This document shows, one piece after another, positions 35,505 to 46,215 of a stretch of DNA of 64,000 nucleotides (its first letter is position 1; the number at the start of each line of letters is the position of its first letter). The stretch is from assembly GCF_000768065.1 (NCBI RefSeq), contig NZ_JRKM01000001.1, forward strand, positions 4,570,001 to 4,634,000. Direction: 5' to 3'. A program made the position numbers and the translations under genes. Origin of the DNA: Aquabacterium sp. NJ1. Lineage in GTDB: Bacteria > Pseudomonadota > Gammaproteobacteria > Burkholderiales > Burkholderiaceae_C. Below the pieces are notes generated by a model, which saw nothing but the letters and a program-made list of their open reading frames with translations, was not told the DNA's origin and ran no database searches.

Positions 35505-36242
35505 TCAGGCCTTCTTGCGGAAGACCAGATCCCACACGCCATGGCCCAGGCGCAGGCCTCGGTTCTCGAACTTGGTCAGCGGCCGGTAGGCGGGCTTGTC
35601 TGCGAAGCCTGATGCGGTGTTGACCAGCTCAGGATTGGCGCCAAGCACTTCCAGCATCTGCTGGGCATAGGGCTCCCAGTCGGTGGCGCAGTGCAGATAG
35701 CCACCGGGTGCCACGCGGGTCAGCAGTTTGGCCACAAACGGTGCCTGGATGAGCCGGCGCTTGTTGTGCTTCTTCTTGTGCCACGGGTCGGGGAAGAAAA
35801 TGTGCACGCCAGCCAGCGAGTTCGGCGCGATCATGTGTTCCAGCACTTCAACCGCATCGTGGCGGACCAGGCGCAGGTTGTTCAAACCCATCTCGCCGAT
35901 GTGCTTGAGCAGGGCGCCGACGCCTGGTTCATGCACTTCACAGCCGATGAAATCCGTGCCTGGCAAGGCTTGGGCAATCTTGGCCGTGGCGTCACCCATG
36001 CCGAAGCCGATTTCCAGCACGACCGGGGCTTGACGGCCAAAGGTCGCGGCGAAGTCCATGGGTTGAGCTGTGTAGGGCAGCACAAAGCGTGGGCCCAGTT
36101 CCGTCAGCGCACGTGCCTGGCCTTCGGTGGTGCGGCCTGCTCGCATCACATAACTGCGGATGGCTCGAGGGTGTGCCGGGCCGGCCTCGGCGACTTCAGT
36201 GGTGGCGTCTGCCGGTGGGGTGGTGGGGTCGCTGCTGGACAT
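35505..36242 (-). CDS. trmB: tRNA (guanine-N7)-methyltransferase
   Basis: 245 aa from ATG 36242 (two codons upstream is also possible). It methylates G46 of tRNAs using S-adenosylmethionine. Motif I is [24 protein letters not shown], the signature [19 protein letters not shown] and [17 protein letters not shown] follow. The N-terminal 30 residues are a low-complexity extension. Convergent with the parvulin gene. Confidence 0.95.
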   Translation of the reverse strand: MSSSDPTTPPADATTEVAEAGPAHPRAIRSYVMRAGRTTEGQARALTELGPRFVLPYTAQPMDFAATFGRQAPVVLEIGFGMGDATAKIAQALPGTDFIGCEVHEPGVGALLKHIGEMGLNNLRLVRHDAVEVLEHMIAPNSLAGVHIFFPDPWHKKKHNKRRLIQAPFVAKLLTRVAPGGYLHCATDWEPYAQQMLEVLGANPELVNTASGFADKPAYRPLTKFENRGLRLGHGVWDLVFRKKA

Positions 36243-36516
36243 GCGCAAATCGGGTTCGAAAACAAGTCAAGGGCGAGAGTGTGCCTGAAGTCTTGACGTT
36301 CTCGTGCACCAGCTGCCTATGTGATTTATGCACGCTTGCATATTTTTCAGATTGCCCTTTCCCCTCATATATGGATTGATCGGGCCCTGTGCGTATTTCA
36401 CGAGCGTTGCTTTTAATTGCAATTGATGGGGGTCTTCGCTAGGTATGGATGCCACCTGTTCAAGGGGAACCGATGCATGATTGATCCAACAGACACGCAT
36501 TCGAGGAGTTATTCTC

Positions 36517-37269
36517 GTGAACACCATCAAATACTCGTTTAAGGCCGCCGGCATTGCTGCCGTCACCACCTTGGCCATGTCCACCTCGGCGCAGGCCTTG
36601 ACGCTGGACACTACCTTCCTGCAGGCCAACTCTGTGTTTGCACTTTCGCAAGACGCGATGGACGCCATGGGTGCTGCCAGCACCAGCATGTCAGCGTTGG
36701 GCAATGCCACGGCAGCGAATTCAAGCTCCACGGCATTCAACTTGCCAGTGACCAAGGTGGATGTTTCGCTGGGCCTGCCACCGTTCTCGCCGCTGGTTTC
36801 GCCCAACTGGGGTGATGCAACCGGCTCCGCGTTGGCTATTACCCGCGGCTCACGGTCGGTGGTATTGGCCAATTTCGTGATCGATTACTCAAAGGACCTC
36901 GTTCTGGCCGATATTACGGCCAACGGCATCACGACCAAGAATACCTCCCTGTATTCATTCACGGCCACCGATTTGAAAATCGGGCTCAACGGCTTGACAC
37001 TCAATATGCACCAGCAATTGAGCAACCTGGTATTTACCGATACGGCCCTGACGTCCTTCACATCGGGTTTGAACCTGAGCAAGGCACTGCTCACGCCACT
37101 CAAGACCATGGACTTCGGCACCATCACGATCGACATCAATGGTGCGCTGCGCTCGCCGGTCAATGCCACGCCCTACACGGCGGCCGTGCCTGAGGCGCCT
37201 CCCGCTGCGATGCTGGGCCTGGGGCTCTGCGGCATCGCAGTGGTCGCTCGTCGCAAGATGAAGGCCTGA
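36517..37269 (+). CDS. secreted family protein, paralogue 3, with PEP-CTERM-like anchor
   Basis: 250 aa. The GTG at 36517 is chosen because CGAGGAG lies eight bases upstream. A signal peptide ends TSAQA. It shares with the genes at 25417 and 27272 the blocks ANSV, FALSQDAMDA, LGNATA, LANFVIDYSKDLVLAD and DFGTITIDI. Unlike them it continues after the common end with VPEAPPAAMLGLG (from about residue 224), a hydrophobic stretch and RRKMKA, the order of a PEP-CTERM sorting signal with PEA instead of PEP. It is thus predicted to be processed by an exosortase or held in the membrane. The gap before it (36243-36516) is AT-rich, with the palindrome AATTGCAATT (36415-36424). Confidence 0.82.
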   Translation: MNTIKYSFKAAGIAAVTTLAMSTSAQALTLDTTFLQANSVFALSQDAMDAMGAASTSMSALGNATAANSSSTAFNLPVTKVDVSLGLPPFSPLVSPNWGDATGSALAITRGSRSVVLANFVIDYSKDLVLADITANGITTKNTSLYSFTATDLKIGLNGLTLNMHQQLSNLVFTDTALTSFTSGLNLSKALLTPLKTMDFGTITIDINGALRSPVNATPYTAAVPEAPPAAMLGLGLCGIAVVARRKMKA

Positions 37270-37322
37270 AAACGACAGCCTGGAAAGCACCCGCCTGGCT
37301 TGGGGTAAACTGCGCAGCCATC

Positions 37323-37396
37323 GCGGGTGTCGTTCAATGGTAGGACTCTTGCTTCCCAAGCAAATAACGTGGGTTCGATTCCCATCACCCGCTCCA
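37323..37396 (+). tRNA. tRNA-Gly (CCC)
   Basis: The acceptor stem GCGGGTG (37323-37329) pairs with CACCCGC (37386-37392); discriminator T and an encoded CCA follow (37394-37396). The anticodon loop TTCCCAA (37353-37359) gives anticodon CCC. The T-arm GTGGGTTCGATTCCCAT is canonical. It resembles E. coli glyU. Confidence 0.95.
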
Positions 37397-37402
37397 GATG
37401 CC

Positions 37403-37432
37403 AAAAGGCCGGTCAACTGACCGGCCTTTTTT
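37403..37432. terminator. bidirectional terminator after tRNA-Gly
   Basis: AAAAGGCCGGTCA (37403-37415) pairs with TGACCGGCCTTTT (37418-37430) with more T following. It serves the tRNA and probably the convergent gene ending at 37461. Confidence 0.9.
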
Positions 37433-37460
37433 CCGTCCATGACGCGCTCGTGTCGCTACC

Positions 37461-38699
37461 TCATTGGTTCAGGTATTCGCGCTTGTACAGACGCGGCAGG
37501 AAGTAGGGCAGCATCTGGAACTCGCGCAGCGCGTGGGAGCCCAGGTCGTCGTTGAAGGTGGGGTTGATGATGAGCGCCAGCGCCGTGTTGACAAAAGTGC
37601 TGGTCAGGATCACGCCATCGCCGCCGGCGTTCGGGCGCCATTGGTGCACCAGCGCGTTGCTGGGCAGGATGCCGGCGAGCAGTGTCAAGTCAGTTCGGGC
37701 ATAGAAATAGGCCGGGTCGATGATGTCGGCCGGAGGTGCAATGGCCTTGGGGTCGGCGCCGGTGATGTTGAGTGTCATCGTGTGCTTGCCGATGTATTCC
37801 TTGGCTTTTTGCACGGCACCCACGTCGTACTGCAGGTCCGGGCTGTTGGGCGGCACCGTCCACTCGAAGGACACGTGATCGATCGGTTGCCACAGGCGGT
37901 AGCGGGCCGTGTTGCCGATGTGGTCCCACCACCAGGACAGCATCTGCGAGTCGATGCCCTTGATCTCCTGCACGATGGTCAGTTTCATGTTCAGGTTCTT
38001 GTCGATCGGGCCGGCGCTGTAGTAGCCGCGCTTTTTGAGCACCGCATTGAAGTAGCGCGTGTTGAGCGCATCCATCAGGTTGGGCTGCAGCCCGGCCAGC
38101 GTCTTGCGAACATGCGCCACATAGGCTTGGGCCAAGGCCGGGTCCGCTGCCATCGTGGCCTGGATCGTGAACAAGCTGTCGGCGAACGTGCTGCCGACGG
38201 GGTTGTACTGGATCAGCACGGTGAACGGTGGCTTACCGTCTACCGACACGTTCTGGGCGAGAAAGCTGTAGGGTTTGCTGCCCAGGAAATTGTCGGACGC
38301 CACCCGTCCACGCATGGTCTCCGGCTCGAGGTAGGTGACCTCCAGGCAGTGCGTGGCGCCGCCAAAGGCCTCAACCGAGCGGTAGCGCGCACCTGCGGAA
38401 TAGCCCAGGTGCTCTGGGCTGGAGGGCGCCTGCAACCAGGAGAAGGACTTGTTCTCGCCGTTGGCGCCCACCAAAAGCGCCTCATCCATATTGTCCCAAA
38501 GCCAGCTGAAGGCCTCGGGGCGCACCGCCTTGACGGTGAACTGCGTGTAGGCGCCGCTTGACTGTGCTTGAGCCTCGCCTGGCAGCCCTTGCGCCAGGTA
38601 GGCTGGTTGAAACAGGCTGGCGGCTGCGCCCGCGACGAGGCAGCGTGCGGCGGTGGCCAAGGGGCGGGCTAAGATCGAAAGACGATGAGGGGTCAGCAT
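37461..38699 (-). CDS. exported protein resembling DAPG hydrolase (PhlG family)
   Basis: 412 aa, with a signal-peptide-like start (about 45 residues, ending AQAQS). The second half has the pattern of the PhlG fold: MLSWWWDHIG, RYRLWQPIDHVSFEW (with a metal-type His) and, near the end, HALREFQMLPYFLPRLY, where HxxxE would be a zinc ligand pair. The first half contains a similar but weaker block (FSWLWDN, then the CLEVTYLEP region), suggesting a duplicated or two-domain arrangement. PhlG cleaves a C-C bond of diacetylphloroglucinol; the substrate here is unknown. A TetR gene is divergent with twin operators between them. Confidence 0.55.
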   Translation of the reverse strand: MLTPHRLSILARPLATAARCLVAGAAASLFQPAYLAQGLPGEAQAQSSGAYTQFTVKAVRPEAFSWLWDNMDEALLVGANGENKSFSWLQAPSSPEHLGYSAGARYRSVEAFGGATHCLEVTYLEPETMRGRVASDNFLGSKPYSFLAQNVSVDGKPPFTVLIQYNPVGSTFADSLFTIQATMAADPALAQAYVAHVRKTLAGLQPNLMDALNTRYFNAVLKKRGYYSAGPIDKNLNMKLTIVQEIKGIDSQMLSWWWDHIGNTARYRLWQPIDHVSFEWTVPPNSPDLQYDVGAVQKAKEYIGKHTMTLNITGADPKAIAPPADIIDPAYFYARTDLTLLAGILPSNALVHQWRPNAGGDGVILTSTFVNTALALIINPTFNDDLGSHALREFQMLPYFLPRLYKREYLNQ

Positions 38700-38716
38700 G
38701 GGGGCTCCTGTTGCGG

Positions 38717-38758
38717 CTCTACTCTTGTAGAGGATGTCTGAACTCTACGTTTGTAGAG
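38717..38758. promoter_or_regulatory. twin TetR operators
   Basis: Two perfect inverted repeats with identical half sites, CTCTAC-N4-GTAGAG, lie at 38717-38732 and 38743-38758. Their centres are 26 bases apart. The second is extended by AA/TT on either side. They sit in the 114-base divergent spacer between the PhlG-like gene and the TetR gene and would suit autoregulation and control of the neighbour. Confidence 0.8.
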
Positions 38759-38813
38759 TTTGGCGTGCATCATTGCAAACCCTTGGTAGACCGCCGTTGA
38801 GCGGATGTTCTGA

Positions 38814-39392
38814 ATGGAAAGAGACCGCAAGACCGTGATCGCCGACGCCGCCATTGCCTTGTTGGCGAGCGGTGGCTCAAAGGGGTTGACGCACCGGGCT
38901 GTGGATGCACAAGCAGGCCTGCCCGCGGGGTCAACTTCGTTTTATTGCCGCACCCGTCAGGAGTTGCTGACTCTGGCGCTGCTGCGGCATGCGGCGCTCG
39001 ACATGGCTGACCTGCAGGCAGACGCGCAGCGGATGTCCCGGCTTGAGTGGCGCGCGGATGATTTCATCGATCTGCTGACCGAGCGTGTGGCGGATTGGTT
39101 GTCCCCGGCCAAGCGGACTCGGTTGTTGGCCCGCTTCGAACTGTTCATGATGGCCTCGCGAGACCCGGAGCTGGCGGCCATCGTGACGCAGCAGCGGCAG
39201 CATTTCCTGGCGGCCACCGAGGTGGCGCTGAGCCGGGCCGGGGTGGCTGATCCCGCCGGCCTGGCGCCCATGGTGCTGGTGACGGTGGATGCGCTCTTGC
39301 TCGATCAGATCAGCGCCAGTGGCCCCATGCTGTCACGCGCGCAGCAGCAAGCGATGTTCAGCATGGTTCTCAACAAGGGTGGGCTGCGCTAG
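38814..39392 (+). CDS. TetR family transcriptional regulator
   Basis: 192 aa. The HTH is VIADAAIALLASGGSKGLTHRAVDAQAGLPAGSTSFYCRTRQELL. The C-terminal ligand domain is helical with LARFELFMMASRDPELAAIV. Divergent from the PhlG-like gene, with two palindromic operators in the shared spacer. It probably represses that gene and itself until a ligand binds. Confidence 0.9.
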   Translation: MERDRKTVIADAAIALLASGGSKGLTHRAVDAQAGLPAGSTSFYCRTRQELLTLALLRHAALDMADLQADAQRMSRLEWRADDFIDLLTERVADWLSPAKRTRLLARFELFMMASRDPELAAIVTQQRQHFLAATEVALSRAGVADPAGLAPMVLVTVDALLLDQISASGPMLSRAQQQAMFSMVLNKGGLR

Positions 39393-39428
39393 GCTGGCTG
39401 GTGTGCCTCGCCCGCCTGGCGCAAAAGC

Positions 39429-40916
39429 TTACCGGTCGAGCCCGCCCAGGCAGATGTACTTGGCCTCGACGTAGTCGTCCATGCCCTGGCGCGCGCCTTC
39501 GCGGCCCAGGCCGGATTGTTTGACGCCGCCAAACGGCACCTCGCAGGTCGAGATCAGGCCTGTGTTGACGCCCACCATGCCGTACTCCAGCCCCTCGCTG
39601 ACGCGGAAGATGCGGCCCACGTCACGACTGTAGAAGTAGCTGGCCAGGCCGAATTCGGTGTTGTTGGCCAGGGCGATGGCCTCGGCTTCGGTCTCGAACT
39701 TGAAGACCGGTGCCACGGGCCCGAAGATCTCTTCGCGGGCCAGGCGCATGTCGGCCGACACATTGGCCAGCACGGTGGGTTGGTAGAAATGGCCGCCTGG
39801 GATGTCCACGCGCGCACCACCGGTCACCACCTGGGCGCCCTTGCTCAGCGCATCCGCCACCAAGGTTTCAACCTTGGTCAGTGCCTCGGCTTCGATCAGC
39901 GGGCCTTGGGTCACGCCGGCTTCAAAGCCATTGCCCACCTTCATCTGCCTGACCTTCTCTGCGAGCTTGGCCACGAAGGCGTCGTAGACGCCGGCTTGCG
40001 CATACAGGCGGTTGGCACACACGCAAGTCTGGCCGGCGTTGCGGTATTTGCTGATCATGGCGCCCTCGACGGCCGCGTCCAGATCGGCGTCATTGAAGAC
40101 GATGAAGGGCGCGTTGCCCCCCAGCTCGAGCCCGAGCTTCTTGACCGTGGGCGCGCATTGCTGCATCAGGATGCGGCCGACCTCGGTCGAGCCGGTGAAG
40201 GACAGATGGCGCACCGTGTCGCTGGCGCACAAGACCTTGCCCACGGCAATGGACTGGGTTGCGTCGGCGGTGATGATGTTGAGCACCCCGGCCGGCATGC
40301 CGGCGCGCTGGGCCAGTTCGGCCACCGCCAGGGCCGACAGCGGCGTGGCCTCGGCCGGCTTGATCACCACGGGGCAGCCGGCGGCCAGGGCAGGGGCCAC
40401 CTTGCGGGTGATCATGGCAATGGGAAAGTTCCAGGGCGTGATGGCCGCGCACACGCCAATGGGCTGGCGGATCACGAGGAAACGCTTGCTCGGGTCGGTG
40501 CTGGGCACGGTTTCGCCGTACACGCGTCGGGCTTCTTCGGCAAACCATTCGATGAAGCTGGCGCCGTAGCCCACTTCACCCTTGGCCTCTGCCAGGGGCT
40601 TGCCTTGCTCGGCCGTCATGATGCGGGCCAGGTCATCGGCGTGCTGATTCAACAGGTGGAACCACTTCATCATGATCGCGGCGCGGGCCTTGGCCGTCAT
40701 GGCGCGCCAGGCAGGCCAGGCGCGGTTGGCTGCGTCAATGGCCGCGTTGGTTTCGGCGGCGCCCAGGTTGGGCACTTCGGCCAGCCTGGCACCGGTAGCC
40801 GGGTCGGTCACGGCAAAGCGTGTGGCACCGTCCACCCATTGGCCGTCAATCAGGGCCTGGGTCTTCAGCAGGGAAGGGTCTTGCAGGGATGCCAGCGGCG
40901 AAGTGGTGTTGCTCAT
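39429..40916 (-). CDS. gabD: succinate-semialdehyde dehydrogenase (NAD(P)+)
   Basis: 495 aa from ATG 40916, with GAGG nine bases upstream; the frame is open for 65 more codons, not coding. Aldehyde dehydrogenase motifs: ITPWNFPIAMITRKVAPALAAG, the catalytic Glu in LELGGNAPFIV, the catalytic Cys in NAGQTCVCANR, and EEIFGPVAPV. The GabD subfamily is suggested by FIEWFAEEARRVYGETVPS. It would oxidise succinate semialdehyde in GABA breakdown. Convergent with the TetR gene (36 bases) and divergent from alaS. Confidence 0.9.
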   Translation of the reverse strand: MSNTTSPLASLQDPSLLKTQALIDGQWVDGATRFAVTDPATGARLAEVPNLGAAETNAAIDAANRAWPAWRAMTAKARAAIMMKWFHLLNQHADDLARIMTAEQGKPLAEAKGEVGYGASFIEWFAEEARRVYGETVPSTDPSKRFLVIRQPIGVCAAITPWNFPIAMITRKVAPALAAGCPVVIKPAEATPLSALAVAELAQRAGMPAGVLNIITADATQSIAVGKVLCASDTVRHLSFTGSTEVGRILMQQCAPTVKKLGLELGGNAPFIVFNDADLDAAVEGAMISKYRNAGQTCVCANRLYAQAGVYDAFVAKLAEKVRQMKVGNGFEAGVTQGPLIEAEALTKVETLVADALSKGAQVVTGGARVDIPGGHFYQPTVLANVSADMRLAREEIFGPVAPVFKFETEAEAIALANNTEFGLASYFYSRDVGRIFRVSEGLEYGMVGVNTGLISTCEVPFGGVKQSGLGREGARQGMDDYVEAKYICLGGLDR

Positions 40917-41027
40917 CTTGTCTGTCCTCGAATCCTTTGTGGGCCCCAGGTCCAACACGGGGTGGCCCGTTGCGAACGGCGTTGAAACGGGTCTGGTTTG
41001 ATTCGCCATGATAGGGCGCCTCAAACC

Positions 41028-41033
41028 TATAAT
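41028..41033 (+). promoter_or_regulatory. candidate -10 box for alaS
   Basis: A perfect TATAAT lies 107 bases before alaS. No matching -35 element at 16-18 bases was found, so the promoter call is weak. The 224-base divergent gap 40917-41140 shows nothing else I can name. Confidence 0.35.
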
Positions 41034-41140
41034 CTCGGGTTCCGCCCGTCTGCGCGCATGCGGTGGCTCGCACCCGCCACAAGCACCGCCCAGACTAAGG
41101 CAGCCCGACATCTGATTCGAGCGACAAGCAGAAAGCCCTC

Positions 41141-43768
<2,628 letters not shown>

Positions 43769-43801
43769 TCGGCCTTGAATGGCGGTGTGGGGGCTGCCTG
43801 A

Positions 43802-44911
43802 TCAGGCGGCGGCGCTGACCACCTGGTTGCGCCCGCCCGCCTTGCCCTGATACAGCGCCTCATCGGCGCGCACAATGGCTTGCTCGGCATCCTCGCCGGG
43901 CTCGATCGTGGCCACCCCCAGGGTCACCGTGATCTTGATGGGCGCCCCCCCATTGGCCTCGATCAACTGGCCTTCGACTTTGCGGCGAATGCGCTCGGCC
44001 ACCAGCCGGGCGCCTTCCTGATTGGTGTCTGGCAGCACGGCCATAAACTCTTCGCCACCCCAGCGGGCGACGAAGTCGACGTCGCGCATGCAGCTTTCCA
44101 GCGTCCGGCTCACGGCCTTGAGCACAGCATTGCCGGCCTCATGCCCGGCGGATTCATTGACGGCCCTGAAGTGGTCCAGGTCGCACAGCACGAAGGACAG
44201 AGGGTGATCCCCGCGGCGCATGCGGCTCTCCTCACGGCGGATGGCCTCCGTGATGGCGCGGCGGTTCTTCAACTGGGTCAGCGCATCGGTCTGCGACATC
44301 TCGCGCAGCGCTGCGGCGGTCTTCTCCAGCAGGTAGAAGTAGTAGCCGGCAAACGAAATCAACATCACCATGATGCCGATCACGTTGAAGTAGTGCAGGC
44401 CTTCCACAACGAAGTCCGGCAGCACATTGGCTGGCGCACGGTGGCGCAAGACAATGTCCAGGCTCAGGTAGGTCAGCATCAGGCCCAGCACCGTACCGGC
44501 CTTGAGCGCCAGGGGGCGGATGGAGCTGATCACCGCGGCAGGGATCATCAGCAGGATGTAGTAGTGAAAGCCGGTGTCCCAACCGATCACGGTCACGGCG
44601 AGCACGGCATGTGCCAGCACGCTCAGCACAGTCACCGTCCAGGCCTGTGCAACCCGGTCACGGCGCGCCAGCTGGAATACAAAGCCATAGCTCAACACGC
44701 TGGCAACGCTCACATAAGCCAGCGCCGACACATCGGCCCAGAAGAACAGCGCGCAAAACGCAAGATGCGTCAGGCCGCAGATGAGGGCCACACCCTGCAG
44801 CAGGGAACGAAACGCGTCAGCCTGCATGGCATCCAAACCATGCCAGCTCTGGTGGGGGGGGGCCATGGTGGAGGAGGACAGGGCCATGCCGGGACTTTTT
44901 GCATTGAGCAT
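43802..44911 (-). CDS. membrane diguanylate cyclase (GGDEF)
   Basis: 369 aa. An N-terminal membrane module of about six helices (residues 35-190) is followed by a GGDEF domain: DALTQLKNRRAITEAI, LCDLDHFRAVNE and the active-site RWGGEEFMAVLP near residue 280. An inhibitory site RxxD (RDVD) stands five residues before GGEEF, so product feedback is likely. It synthesises cyclic di-GMP. No sensory domain is recognised beyond the membrane part. A CRP-like inverted repeat lies 46 bases upstream of its start. Confidence 0.93.
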   Translation of the reverse strand: MLNAKSPGMALSSSTMAPPHQSWHGLDAMQADAFRSLLQGVALICGLTHLAFCALFFWADVSALAYVSVASVLSYGFVFQLARRDRVAQAWTVTVLSVLAHAVLAVTVIGWDTGFHYYILLMIPAAVISSIRPLALKAGTVLGLMLTYLSLDIVLRHRAPANVLPDFVVEGLHYFNVIGIMVMLISFAGYYFYLLEKTAAALREMSQTDALTQLKNRRAITEAIRREESRMRRGDHPLSFVLCDLDHFRAVNESAGHEAGNAVLKAVSRTLESCMRDVDFVARWGGEEFMAVLPDTNQEGARLVAERIRRKVEGQLIEANGGAPIKITVTLGVATIEPGEDAEQAIVRADEALYQGKAGGRNQVVSAAA

Positions 44912-44956
44912 CCCTGGATATCGGAATGTGGCAAGAGCGACTTGAGTCGCGCGGTT

Positions 44957-45021
44957 CGTGAGCTAAATCACGCATGCGCCATTGCGTTGGCGCACGAATG
45001 TGTGCGTTTGTCGCGGCGACA
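44957..45021. promoter_or_regulatory. cluster of three inverted repeats between the GGDEF and PF10118 genes
   Basis: CGTGA-N6-TCACG (44957-44972) has the spacing of a CRP/FNR-family site. CGCAC-N6-GTGCG (44991-45006) has the same geometry. TGTCGC-G-GCGACA (45009-45021) is a third, tighter palindrome. They occupy the 197-base divergent spacer and may control both genes. The binding proteins are inference. Confidence 0.55.
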
Positions 45022-45108
45022 CCCTTGCTGTCACACCCAATCCTGTGCGCATGAGGGTATGCAGGGCTAAATTAACAACACCGAAGAACCGATCTGAAGG
45101 TGATGAAC

Positions 45109-46008
45109 ATGAGCGCAAACAACACCAAACACGATGCCGTGCATCCCATCATTCCCCGCGAAAAGCTGGACTTTGGTCTGGATGGCGATGTGCCCAAGTA
45201 CTGGTTCGGCGGCGACGCCTACAAGAGCCGTTTCTGGGACGCGTTGTCGGTCATCTTCCCTCCCGGCGAAAAGTTCTTCATGACCTGCGTGCGCGATTTC
45301 CGCGACCGCATCAGCGACCCCAAGCTGCTGGAAGACATCCAGGGCTTCAACCGTCAGGAAGCCCAGCACACCCTGGTGCACCGCCAGGACAACGACCGCC
45401 TGCGCCGCCAGGGTGTGGACGTCGACAAGCTCACCAAGTACGTCGACAAGATGCTCAACGTGGACTACCGCAAGAAGTACAGCCGCGAGTACACGCTGTC
45501 CATCACCTCGGCCCTGGAGCATTTCACCTCCATCATTGCCCACAGCCTGTTTGACAAGCGCGATGTGATGAAGGAAGCCGACCACCGCGTGCGCGCCATG
45601 TACGCCTGGCACGCCATCGAGGAAGTCGAGCACAAGGGCGTCGCATATGACGTGATGGAAGACTACGCCAAGGTGGGCTACTGGATGCGCATCTGGGGCT
45701 TGGTGCATGCCTCCGTCATGTTCCCGATCACGATCTTCACGATCCAGCGCCAGTTGCTGATCCATGACGGCTTCAACGCCTGGCAGCGCGCCAAGCTGAT
45801 GGCCAAGGGCACCTGGTGGTTGTTCAAGCCGGGCGGCCTGCTGCAGCCCATGGCCAAGCACTACTGGACTTATTACAAGCCCGGCTACCACCCCTGGCAG
45901 GAAACCGAGCAGCACGGCTACGAAGAGTGGCTGGCCGCTTTCAATGGTTCCAAGGACCCGGTCAAGGCCAGCGAACAGATGCGCCACGATCTGGCCCTGT
46001 CCGCCTGA
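45109..46008 (+). CDS. metal-dependent hydrolase family protein (PF10118), copy 1
   Basis: 299 aa from ATG 45109, preceded by GAAGGTGA. Histidine/glutamate-rich motifs of the family are clear: FNRQEAQHTLVH, ITSALEHFTSII and MYAWHAIEEVEHKGVAYDVM, which look like di-metal ligands (ExxH, ExxxH). Hydrophobic stretches near residues 200-225 suggest membrane association. The reaction is not established despite the family name. Copy 2 follows 207 bases later, and a terminator lies between. Confidence 0.85.
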   Translation: MSANNTKHDAVHPIIPREKLDFGLDGDVPKYWFGGDAYKSRFWDALSVIFPPGEKFFMTCVRDFRDRISDPKLLEDIQGFNRQEAQHTLVHRQDNDRLRRQGVDVDKLTKYVDKMLNVDYRKKYSREYTLSITSALEHFTSIIAHSLFDKRDVMKEADHRVRAMYAWHAIEEVEHKGVAYDVMEDYAKVGYWMRIWGLVHASVMFPITIFTIQRQLLIHDGFNAWQRAKLMAKGTWWLFKPGGLLQPMAKHYWTYYKPGYHPWQETEQHGYEEWLAAFNGSKDPVKASEQMRHDLALSA

Positions 46009-46031
46009 CGAACGCGCCTGAATTGGGATGC

Positions 46032-46056
46032 AAAGGCCTCTTCGGAGGCCTTTTTC
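46032..46056 (+). terminator. rho-independent terminator after hydrolase copy 1
   Basis: AAAGGCCTC (46032-46040), loop TTCG, GAGGCCTTT (46045-46053) and a further T-run. The two hydrolase copies are therefore probably transcribed separately. Confidence 0.88.
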
Positions 46057-46215
46057 GTTTTGGTTTGATGTGTCCTGAAAAGCCCGGAAACCTGGTGGAA
46101 ACACCGAGTCAGGGCTGTCGTGCAGGAAACCCTGCTGTCACGCCTCATCCTGTCGCCTGTCAGTGTCAATTTGTACAGTTCCTCTATCCCGGAGACACGA
46201 GGAGAGAGTTACAAC

